DNA from: Lutibacter citreus
GTDB lineage: Bacteria > Bacteroidota > Bacteroidia > Flavobacteriales > Flavobacteriaceae
NCBI RefSeq assembly: GCF_003260195.1
Contig: NZ_QEIH01000004.1
Span: 470,223-534,222, forward strand
DNA: 64,000 nucleotides
Reading direction: 5' to 3'
Shown here: piece after piece, positions 56,762-64,000 of the stretch
Layout of the letters: every line of letters begins with the position of its first letter
Numbering within the stretch: the first letter of the stretch is position 1
Position numbers and translations under genes: made by a program
The notes under the pieces: generated by a model
The model's input: the letters and a program-made list of their open reading frames with translations, nothing else
The model's database searches: none
What the model was told of the DNA's origin: nothing

Positions 56762-56910
56762 AATTAACACTTTAATTCAATTAATTAACTTATAATCTTG
56801 ATTACAAATTTGCCAAATAATAATCAATTCTTTCAATACAAATGAATTAATTATTAGAACAAATGTTTATTTTTTCAAATATCCCTAATAAAAAAGGTAT
56901 TTCTTAAAAA

Positions 56911-59900
56911 TTAACTTACATCATCAACATCAGTTACCCCCTTTAGGGTTTCACCATTTTTATTTCCTTCTCTAATATATTTACTAGGTATTACTCCAAA
57001 TTGCTTTTTAAAACATTTTGAAAAATAGGATGCTGTATTAAATCCGGTCATATACATGATTTCTTTTACAGACATGTCACTTTTCTCCAACAACTGTACA
57101 GCTCTTTTTAATCTTATATTTCTGATAAATTCACTTGAAGATAGACCTGTTAATTCTTTTATTTTAAGATATAAATTACTTCTACTTAAGGCCATTTCTT
57201 TCACTAGCTGCTCAACACTAAATTCAGAATTCATCATATTATTCTCTACAATTTCAATGGCTTTTTGTAAAAACACTTCATCAGTTGATGTTACAGTAAC
57301 CTCTTTTGGTTGTAATGTAGTATTTCTATTAAAACGCTTTCTTAACTCATCTCTATGTTTTAAAATATTGGATAGTTTTAAATCAAGCAATTCCATATCA
57401 AACGGTTTTCTAATGTAAGAATCAGCTCCTGTTTTTAGCCCTTCAATTTCCCATTCTTGAGATGTTTTTGCTGTTAACATCACAACAGGAATATGACTTG
57501 TTTCTTGTGTAGTTTTTAACTTCTCACAAAACTCTATACCATCCATAATTGGCATTAAGATATCTGTAATAATAATATTAGGAATTATTTTTGAAGCCAA
57601 TTCAAATCCTTTAACTCCATTTTCGGCTTCGTATATATCATATTTATCCTCTAGCCCTTGTCTAATAACACCTCTTATTTCCGCATTATCATCAACAATT
57701 AATAACATTGGATTTTTTGACCTTGATTTAGAATAATTTTGATCTACAATTTCATCTAGAACTCCAATGGCATAAGATTCTGCATTTTGCTCATTTATAA
57801 ATGTTTCACTTTCTGAGTCATCACTAAAAGTAATGTCCTTTTCTCCCTCATAAGCTCCTTTATATTTTGGAAGCCAAAGAACAAAATTTGTACCTTGTTT
57901 TTCATCACTCACAACATCTATAGTACCTTGATGTAACTCTACTAACTTCTTTGTAAAAGCCAAGCCTATTCCTGTACCCTCACTATTCATTTTCCTTACA
58001 TCTCTATCAACATAAAACCGTTCAAAAATAAATTTAATTCTATGTTTTGGTATTCCTTTTCCTGAATCTTTTACTTGAATAACTACATAATTGGATTTAT
58101 CTTCTTTGGTTTCTATTCCTTCAATATCGTTAAACTCTTCACCATCACAAATGCTAATAATTATTTTTCCATTTTTAGGTGTAAACTTAAATGCATTGGA
58201 CAATAAATTATTCATTATTTTCTCTAATGCATCTGGGGCAAACCAAGTTTTAAAAGATTTAGATGTAGATTTTATTTTAAACTTAATTTCTTTTTTCTTA
58301 CTCAAAAACTGAAAAGGCTCACCTACTATTTTTATAAAATCAACTATATCACTATACCCAATATTTAAACTCATTTTACCTTTATCCATCTTTCTAAAAT
58401 CAAGCAACTGATTTACTAATCTTAAAAGGTATTCAGTATTTTTTCTCATTAAACTAAACTGCTCTTCTACTTTAGTCTCATCAACTTTTTTCCAGTTTTT
58501 TTGAAGGTATTCTAATGGTCCTTTTATTAAAGTTAATGGTGTTCTAAATTCGTGAGAAATATTCGTAAAAAACTCCAACTTTAAACGATGAATTTCCTCA
58601 TGTTTTTCTTTCTCAAAATGCTCTATTTCTAATTGGTGTTTTTTAGTAGAACGAATAATAGTAAATCTTCTAAACCCAATCATTCCTAATAAAAACAGTA
58701 GGGTGTAAAACCCATTGGCTGTATTTGTTCTCCAAAATGGTGGTATTACATTAATTTTTAATTCTGAAGGAGTTTCGTCCCACAAACCATCATTATTAGA
58801 AACTTTCACTTTTAAAATATATAAACCAGGTTCTAAATTTGTGTAAGTGGCAAATCTCTTTTCTGAAGATGTATATACCCAATCATTATCAAAACCTTCT
58901 AATTTATATGCATATTGATTTTTTAAAGGAGCTGCATAATGTAATGCGGCAAACTCAAAAGAAAAACTATTTTCTCCATATTTTAAATCAATTTGATCTA
59001 TCTCATTTATGGATTTATCTAAAATAATTCGTCCATTAACTTCTTCATTTATTCCAATAGGTTTATTAAAAATAGAAAAACCTGTTATTACCGTTTCAGC
59101 ATTAATTGAGTTATCTTTAATTTCATCTGGAAAAAAACTATTGAACCCATTAACTCCTCCAAATAACATTTCTCCATTACTCTTTTTAAAACGTGCAAGC
59201 TCTCCAAACTCATCACTTTGCAAACCATCATTGGTATCATAGTTTTTAAATACCCCTGTAATTGGGTTAAACTTTGATAACCCTTTATTTGTAGACAACC
59301 ATAAGTTACCATTATTATCTTCTAATATTCCTTTTATTACATTATTTGGCAAACCATCTTTTTCAGAATAAACTTTAAAGGCATCACTTTTACCATCTAC
59401 AGATCTAATTAATTTATTAAGTCCGCCTCCAAAAGTTCCAAACCACATTTCACCATTATTACTTTCAAAAATTGTTAAAATATAATTGTGACTTAAACTA
59501 CTTTTATCTCCAGGTATATGCTTATAAATTTTAAACTTAGGATGCTTTTTTGAAATTTCACTCTTTACTAAACGAGACAATCCGTTTCCTGTTGCAAACC
59601 ATATATTACCTAACCTATCTTCAACAATATCCCTAATTATGTCATTTGAAATACCTTCAGGCCTATTAACATTATATGATAAAATATCCCTTTTATAATC
59701 ATTGGCACTTCCATTGTTTAAGCACCTAGTAACCCCAGAATTATAGGTTCCAATCCATAAGTTTTTTGAACTATCTTCTAACAATGAGAAAACACTAGAA
59801 ACCCCTTTTAAAAATGGACTTAAACTACTTTCTTTTATATTTTTTGAATCGGTAATATCTACTTTAAATAAACCAGGATAGCTCTGCCCACCAATTAAAA

Positions 59901-61188
59901 CTATTTTCTTATCACCTTGTTTAATCTCTTTTATTACAAAAGGACTACTTATTTTTTTTATGTTAGTGAATTTATTATAATTTTTATTATCCTCTCGTTT
60001 CAATATATTTAAGCCACCACCCTCAGTACCAACCCATAACGTACCATTACTATCTTCAAAAATTGATCTAATATTATCGTTACTTAAACTATGCGGATCA
60101 GAAGTTTTTTGAATAACCTCAAACTGTTTACTTTCTGGATCAAAGATATTTACTCCTCCTCCATTTGCTCCTATCCAAACTATCCCTGTTCTATCAATAA
60201 ATAGCGATACAATTTCATTTTTACTTAAACTATTAGCACTTTTTGGATCATACTTTAAATGATCCAAAAGAATGGGCATTTCATTTTCTTTCTTATTTTC
60301 AAAATAAAATAAACCATCTCCTCCTCCAATCCAAATGCGTCCTTTATCTACAGCAATATTATTCCCTCTAATAGGCACCTTTATAAACTTATACGACTGC
60401 TCCTTTAAATTTATTATGTGTAACTTGTTAAAAGATGTTACAAGTAACCTTCCAAAAGCATCTTCAGCAATCCCTTTAACTGCAGAAATTCGGGCATCGC
60501 CTAATAATTTAAAATATTCTTTCCCTAATTTATCCTTCGACAATTTAAATAATCCTTTCGCACCACCAACTAACAAATGATTTTGACTATCTTGAAAAAC
60601 AAAGGCTATAGTACTATTACCTTTTGATGAAAGAAAATTATCTTTATTTATTTTAAGGTGATGAAACTTTAAAGAATCAATTGGTTTTGATAAATCAGCC
60701 ATATCTAAACCTTTTCTAGTTGATATCCATAAACGTTTTTGATTATCTAAATAAACAGTTTTTATATAATCATCATTAATACTATTTATATCATTTTCAT
60801 TATGCGTAAAGTGTGTAAACTTCTCAGTAGTTTTATCAAAAAAGTTTAATCCATTCCCTGTTGTTCCAATCCATAAATTTCCATTTTCATCACCTTTAAT
60901 ATCCCATATTAAATTACTATTTATACTAAATTTATCATTTGATTTTGGCTTATAAACAGAAAATTTATAGCCATCATATCGGTTTAAACCATCATGTGTA
61001 CCAAACCACATAAACCCTTCTTTATCTTGATAAATAGAATTCACATCATTTTGAGACAAACCATTTTTTGTAGATAAATGATCAAAAGTAATAATGCCTT
61101 GCGCAGCACAAACACTTATAAATAATAAGTATATTATTATATAATTAACTAAGACTTTCAATTTATAATTAGACAACCTGTTTTTCAT
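56911..61188 (-). CDS. Hybrid two-component system sensor-regulator (HTCS)
   Basis: A 1425-residue one-protein signalling system spanning the inner membrane. After a signal or first TM (about 12-30) come repeated two-component beta-propeller blades (about 35-690; GLSQNDVNSIYQDKEGFMWFGT, LWIGTTGNGL) and a Y_Y_Y domain (about 735-815). Then come a TM (about 822-840), HisKA with His879 in FFTNISHEFRTPLT, and HATPase with NNLLSNAFKFTP, DSGKGIP and GTGIGLAF. A receiver follows with Asp1209 in IIITDILMPIMDG, then an AraC-type DNA-binding domain (about 1310-1410). Such proteins sense periplasmic oligosaccharides and activate polysaccharide loci. It is the only HTCS here and a good candidate to bind the shared 27-bp element. 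Confidence 0.95.
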   Translation of the reverse strand: MKNRLSNYKLKVLVNYIIIYLLFISVCAAQGIITFDHLSTKNGLSQNDVNSIYQDKEGFMWFGTHDGLNRYDGYKFSVYKPKSNDKFSINSNLIWDIKGDENGNLWIGTTGNGLNFFDKTTEKFTHFTHNENDINSINDDYIKTVYLDNQKRLWISTRKGLDMADLSKPIDSLKFHHLKINKDNFLSSKGNSTIAFVFQDSQNHLLVGGAKGLFKLSKDKLGKEYFKLLGDARISAVKGIAEDAFGRLLVTSFNKLHIINLKEQSYKFIKVPIRGNNIAVDKGRIWIGGGDGLFYFENKKENEMPILLDHLKYDPKSANSLSKNEIVSLFIDRTGIVWIGANGGGVNIFDPESKQFEVIQKTSDPHSLSNDNIRSIFEDSNGTLWVGTEGGGLNILKREDNKNYNKFTNIKKISSPFVIKEIKQGDKKIVLIGGQSYPGLFKVDITDSKNIKESSLSPFLKGVSSVFSLLEDSSKNLWIGTYNSGVTRCLNNGSANDYKRDILSYNVNRPEGISNDIIRDIVEDRLGNIWFATGNGLSRLVKSEISKKHPKFKIYKHIPGDKSSLSHNYILTIFESNNGEMWFGTFGGGLNKLIRSVDGKSDAFKVYSEKDGLPNNVIKGILEDNNGNLWLSTNKGLSKFNPITGVFKNYDTNDGLQSDEFGELARFKKSNGEMLFGGVNGFNSFFPDEIKDNSINAETVITGFSIFNKPIGINEEVNGRIILDKSINEIDQIDLKYGENSFSFEFAALHYAAPLKNQYAYKLEGFDNDWVYTSSEKRFATYTNLEPGLYILKVKVSNNDGLWDETPSELKINVIPPFWRTNTANGFYTLLFLLGMIGFRRFTIIRSTKKHQLEIEHFEKEKHEEIHRLKLEFFTNISHEFRTPLTLIKGPLEYLQKNWKKVDETKVEEQFSLMRKNTEYLLRLVNQLLDFRKMDKGKMSLNIGYSDIVDFIKIVGEPFQFLSKKKEIKFKIKSTSKSFKTWFAPDALEKIMNNLLSNAFKFTPKNGKIIISICDGEEFNDIEGIETKEDKSNYVVIQVKDSGKGIPKHRIKFIFERFYVDRDVRKMNSEGTGIGLAFTKKLVELHQGTIDVVSDEKQGTNFVLWLPKYKGAYEGEKDITFSDDSESETFINEQNAESYAIGVLDEIVDQNYSKSRSKNPMLLIVDDNAEIRGVIRQGLEDKYDIYEAENGVKGFELASKIIPNIIITDILMPIMDGIEFCEKLKTTQETSHIPVVMLTAKTSQEWEIEGLKTGADSYIRKPFDMELLDLKLSNILKHRDELRKRFNRNTTLQPKEVTVTSTDEVFLQKAIEIVENNMMNSEFSVEQLVKEMALSRSNLYLKIKELTGLSSSEFIRNIRLKRAVQLLEKSDMSVKEIMYMTGFNTASYFSKCFKKQFGVIPSKYIREGNKNGETLKGVTDVDDVS

Positions 61189-61278
61189 AAATCAATAAAA
61201 TATTAATAAAATATACTAAATAAATTTGTTACTTCTAATGGGTACTTTTTATTTTTAACCATCATAGCAAACACTAAT

Positions 61279-62304
61279 TTATTTTTTATTTGATGAATCT
61301 CTTACAACTAACTCTGCATCAACTAATATTTTATTTAGTGATACTTTTTTTCCTAAATTTTTCACCCTCTTCAAAAATGCGTTGGCAGCTAATTTACCAA
61401 TTTGAGCACTTTTTTGATCAATTGATGAAATTGAAGGTTTTACAAAAGAAGTAAAAGGCTCATTACTAAAGCCTACTAAAGCAATTTCATCAGGAACTTT
61501 AACTCCATTCTCCTCCATTATTTGCAAAGCTCCTAGCGCTGCATAATCTCCAGCTGCATAAACAGCATCTGGTCGTTCTGGCAAATCTAATAAACCCTGC
61601 ATAATTCGCCTACCTTCTTTTAAACTTAAATTACTTTCTACTATTAATTCTTCTTCAACAGGCAATTTATGCTTTTCAAGCGCATCTCTATAACCTAAAA
61701 TTCTATTTTTATATATTCTAGCTTTACTATAACCCGCAATGTGAGCAATACGCTTACAATTCTGACTAAATAAATGCTCAACAATCATATAACTTGTTTT
61801 ATAATCATCAATCCCCACATAGTCTACATTTAAATTATTCTCCCCTCTATCAAACAAAACAAGAGGAATTCCTGTTGCTTTAATTTTCTCATAGTAACTT
61901 AAATCTACGGTCTCATTTGCCAAAGATGCAATTACTCCATCAACTTGAGTGTATAGCAATGCATCAATATTTCTACACTCTTTTTCATAAGACTCATTAG
62001 ATTGAGTAATAATAATATTATAACCCTCTTTATTTAAAACCTCTTCAATGTTTTCCAATACCGAAGAAAAGAAGCTACTATTACTTTTAGGTATAATTAC
62101 CCCAACTAAATTACTTTTACCTTTTCTAAGCGCACTTGCCAAATAATTTGGTTGATAATTTAAATTTTCAGCAACTTGTTTTACCGCAACCTTCGTTTTT
62201 TCACTTATTCTAGGATGATCATTCAAAGCCTTTGAAACAGCTGAAGGTGTTAAACCTAAAACATTTGCTATATCTTTTATTGTAGATTTTTTTTTACTTC
62301 CCAA
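61279..62304 (-). CDS. LacI-family transcriptional regulator (TTG start proposed)
   Basis: A regulator of about 341 residues. The helix-turn-helix STIKDIANVLGLTPSAVSKALN begins close to the proposed start. The effector domain includes VGVIIPKSNSSFFSSVLENI, DGVIASLANETVDLSYYEKI, VLFDRGENN, DAVYAAGDYAALGALQIM and IALVGFSNEPFTSF. An ATG at 62364 in the same frame would give 20 extra residues. However, a TTTG-N19-TACCTTTG promoter and a palindromic operator lie downstream of it, so the transcript must begin nearer 62325. The first in-frame start after that is TTG at 62304-62302. It is divergent from the dehydrogenase and kinase operon and probably represses both that operon and itself. Confidence 0.88.
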   Translation of the reverse strand: MGSKKKSTIKDIANVLGLTPSAVSKALNDHPRISEKTKVAVKQVAENLNYQPNYLASALRKGKSNLVGVIIPKSNSSFFSSVLENIEEVLNKEGYNIIITQSNESYEKECRNIDALLYTQVDGVIASLANETVDLSYYEKIKATGIPLVLFDRGENNLNVDYVGIDDYKTSYMIVEHLFSQNCKRIAHIAGYSKARIYKNRILGYRDALEKHKLPVEEELIVESNLSLKEGRRIMQGLLDLPERPDAVYAAGDYAALGALQIMEENGVKVPDEIALVGFSNEPFTSFVKPSISSIDQKSAQIGKLAANAFLKRVKNLGKKVSLNKILVDAELVVRDSSNKK

Positions 62305-62316
62305 TTTTTTTATACA

Positions 62317-62338
62317 TTTGTTCAATCGTTTGAACAAA
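62317..62338. promoter_or_regulatory. LacI-type operator at regulator promoter
   Basis: TTTGTTCAA-TCGT-TTGAACAAA is an inverted repeat with nine-base arms. The core TTCAATCG...TTGAA matches the operator at 62459-62472. It overlaps the -7 box of the regulator gene, which indicates autorepression. Confidence 0.75.
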
Positions 62339-62365
62339 GGTAAATTCTTTTTTCTAAAACCCAAA
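62335..62365 (-). promoter_or_regulatory. Promoter of LacI-family regulator
   Basis: On the minus strand: TTTG (62365-62362), 19 bases, TACCTTTG (62342-62335). This is an exact match to the Bacteroidota TTTG-N19-TAnnTTTG promoter. Confidence 0.75.
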
Positions 62366-62458
62366 CAAATAAAAAATTAATTTTCTTTATTTTATAGGGT
62401 CTTAAAAAGAATAAAGGTCTTAAAAAAAATATTTTAAAACTTTCTTTTTATTAACTTG

Positions 62459-62472
62459 TTCAATCGATTGAA
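62459..62472. promoter_or_regulatory. LacI-type operator upstream of dehydrogenase
   Basis: TTCAATCGATTGAA is a perfect 14-base palindrome, 30 bases before the dehydrogenase ATG. It shares its half-site with the operator at 62317-62338, about 140 bases away; two sites at this distance could allow looping. Confidence 0.75.
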
Positions 62473-62502
62473 TTAAACCGAATCTAAAATAATATTATAA
62501 TA

Positions 62503-63516
62503 ATGAAATACATTGTTTGCGAAAAACCAGGGGATTTTCAATTAAAAGAAAAAGAAGCTCCTATTAGAAAAGAAAATGAAGCTTTATTACAAATTAATAA
62601 AGTTGGAATTTGTGGAACAGATATTCACGCCTATGGCGGAAACCAAGCATTTTTCAGTTATCCTAGAATCTTAGGTCATGAATTGGCTTCTGAAGTATTA
62701 GAAATTGGAGAAAACAAAAGAGGAATTAAAGCTGGTGATAAAGTAGTTGTAATGCCTTACGTTAGTTGTGGAAAATGTATTGCTTGTAGAAATGGTAAAA
62801 CTAACTGTTGTACAAACATTACTGTATTAGGTGTTCACGGTGATGGTGGAATGCAAGAACAAATTACTGTACCTGCAGATATTTTATTACCTGCTAACCA
62901 TTTATCAGATGACCAAATGGCAATTGTTGAACCATTAGCAATTGGAGCTCACGCTGTAAGAAGAGCTGCTATTAAACAAGGAGAATTTGTAGTAGTTGTT
63001 GGTTGTGGACCAATTGGAATTGGAATTATGAAATTAGCTCAAATTGAAGGTGCGAAAGTTATAGCTATTGACATGAACGACCAACGTTTAGCTTATGCTA
63101 AAGATAAAATTGGTGTTGATTATGTTGTTAATGCAGGAAACGACCCTGTTGCTGCAATCTCAGAAATTACAAACGGAGATATGGCAACTGCCGTATTTGA
63201 TGCTTCTGGAAATAAATTTGCTTTAGAGGCTGGACCAAGCTATATGGCACACGGAGGTAGATTTATTATTGTTGGTTTATCTAAAGGAGACTTAACATAC
63301 AATCACCCAGCAGTTCATTCAAAAGAAATGAGTTTACTATGTAGTAGAAATGCTACAACTGAAGATTTTGAACATGTAATTAGTGTATTAGATCAATTCC
63401 CAACAGAATCATACATAACACACAATGTACCTTTTACTGAAATGATAGAAAATTTTGATAGCTGGTGCGATCCTAAAACAGGTGTTATGAAAGCTACTGT
63501 AGATTTTAAACTATAA
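62503..63516 (+). CDS. Zinc-dependent medium-chain sugar-acid/polyol dehydrogenase
   Basis: A 337-residue cytoplasmic dehydrogenase. Catalytic zinc ligands are Cys37 (GICGTDIH) and His59-Glu60 (LGHE). Structural zinc Cys are at 89, 92, 95 and 103 (SCGKCIACRNGKTNCC). The Rossmann motif is VVVGCGPIGIG at about 165-175. It resembles L-galactonate/L-gulonate 5-dehydrogenase and RspB-type enzymes. Next to a KDG kinase gene it could oxidise L-galactonate, or act as the 5-dehydrogenase of the 3,6-anhydro-L-galactose route; the exact substrate is an inference. It is divergent from the LacI gene, has an operator 30 bases before its ATG and is 27 bases before the kinase gene. Confidence 0.85.
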   Translation: MKYIVCEKPGDFQLKEKEAPIRKENEALLQINKVGICGTDIHAYGGNQAFFSYPRILGHELASEVLEIGENKRGIKAGDKVVVMPYVSCGKCIACRNGKTNCCTNITVLGVHGDGGMQEQITVPADILLPANHLSDDQMAIVEPLAIGAHAVRRAAIKQGEFVVVVGCGPIGIGIMKLAQIEGAKVIAIDMNDQRLAYAKDKIGVDYVVNAGNDPVAAISEITNGDMATAVFDASGNKFALEAGPSYMAHGGRFIIVGLSKGDLTYNHPAVHSKEMSLLCSRNATTEDFEHVISVLDQFPTESYITHNVPFTEMIENFDSWCDPKTGVMKATVDFKL

Positions 63517-63543
63517 CTAATTAATTTTATAATACTAAACTAA

Positions 63544-64000
63544 ATGAAAAAAGTAGTAACATTTGGAGAAATCATGTTAAGATTGGCTCCTCACGGATTT
63601 TTAAGATTTTCACAAGCAAATAGTTTTGATGTAATTTACGGAGGTGGAGAATCAAACGTAGCTGTATCTTTAGCTAACTATGGTGTTCCTGTAGATTTTG
63701 TAACTCGTTTACCAAAAAATGATATTGGTGAATGTGCTATGATGGAAATGCGTAAAAGAGGTGTAAACTGTGAGAATATTATTTGGGGTGGAGACCGATT
63801 AGGAATTTACTTTTTAGAAACTGGAGCTGTTAATAGAGGTAGTAAAGTAGTTTATGACAGACAACATTCTGCTATAGCCGAAATTCAACCTGGTATGATA
63901 GATTGGGAAAAAGTTTTTGAAGGATCAAATTGGTTCCACTGGACTGGTATTACACCTGCAATATCTCAAGGTGCTGCAGACGCTTGTTTAGAAGCTGTAA
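63544..64000 (+). CDS. kdgK: 2-keto-3-deoxygluconate kinase (PfkB family), 3' part beyond window
   Basis: The frame starts at ATG 63544 and is open to the window end (152 codons). VVTFGEIMLRLAPHG and YGGGESNVAVSLANYG are the N-terminal signature of PfkB sugar kinases. The segments FVTRLPKNDIGE, RRGVN-like KRGVNCENI and GIYFLETGAVNRGSKVVYDR resemble KDG kinases in particular. The ATP-binding half lies outside. It would phosphorylate 2-keto-3-deoxygluconate to KDPG, feeding the Entner-Doudoroff aldolase step. Being 27 bases behind the dehydrogenase gene, it is probably in the same LacI-controlled operon. Confidence 0.88.
   Translation, partial: MKKVVTFGEIMLRLAPHGFLRFSQANSFDVIYGGGESNVAVSLANYGVPVDFVTRLPKNDIGECAMMEMRKRGVNCENIIWGGDRLGIYFLETGAVNRGSKVVYDRQHSAIAEIQPGMIDWEKVFEGSNWFHWTGITPAISQGAADACLEAV

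Overview
The window looks like part of the chromosome of a marine, algae-associated member of the Flavobacteriaceae (Bacteroidota). The DNA is AT-rich: sample lines counted by hand are mostly about 27-37% G+C. Ribosome binding sites are not evident. Several promoters fit the Bacteroidota TTTG-N19-TAnnTTTG pattern. Many products are lipoproteins, one carries a probable type IX secretion (T9SS) sorting tail, and there is a hybrid two-component regulator (HTCS). Almost every gene serves extracellular polysaccharide breakdown. The combination of a GH86, GH16 proteins, a GH117, several GH2 enzymes and five S1 sulfatases points to sulfated red-algal galactans (agar or porphyran type). The substrate is an inference. 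No SusC/SusD pair is present in these 64 kb.

Layout. (1) 1-11073, minus strand: a probable six-gene operon with an SSS sugar symporter, a cytoplasmic FAD oxidoreductase, a beta-propeller glycosidase, two paralogous GH2 lipoproteins and a GH16-like lipoprotein cut by the window edge. A LacI-family gene (11240-12256) is divergent from it, with a 20-bp perfect palindrome between them. (2) 12247-17020: a three-gene cassette (orphan TIM-barrel lipoprotein, GH3, AraC-type regulator). It is bracketed by two identical 202-bp copies of the 3' end of that lacI gene, which suggests a recent insertion or recombination. (3) 17251-18444: an unrelated secreted protein of unknown function. (4) 18494-28884, minus strand: GH2, two-domain DUF1080, two sulfatases, a double-domain esterase and a GH28-like protein. 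(5) 29064-40610, plus strand: secreted FAD oxidoreductase, FMN-binding-like protein, small ORF, GH117, GH3, SASA-type esterase, GH43 and an unassigned GH20/GH67-like lipoprotein, ending at a strong bidirectional terminator. (6) 40680-49559, minus strand: sulfatase, CE2-like esterase and GH16; then GH86 and a T9SS-sorted repeat protein behind a GH43-CBM6 gene remnant; then a single sulfatase gene. (7) 49769-61188, minus strand: GH97, LacZ-type GH2, sulfatase and the HTCS sensor. (8) 61279-64000: a second LacI regulator divergent from a zinc dehydrogenase and a 2-keto-3-deoxygluconate kinase (cut by the window end), with two matching palindromic operators.

How the parts may work together. Endo-enzymes (GH16, GH86) would cut the polymer. 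Sulfatases and esterases would strip substituents. GH2, GH117, GH43, GH97 and GH3 enzymes would release monosaccharides, and the symporter would import some of them. The dehydrogenase and KDG kinase could finish catabolism of 3,6-anhydro-L-galactose or L-galactose. Three promoters (GH16 operon, lone sulfatase, secreted FAD-oxidoreductase operon) share a 27-bp element placed 56-57 bases from the start codon, so they probably form one regulon, possibly under the HTCS.
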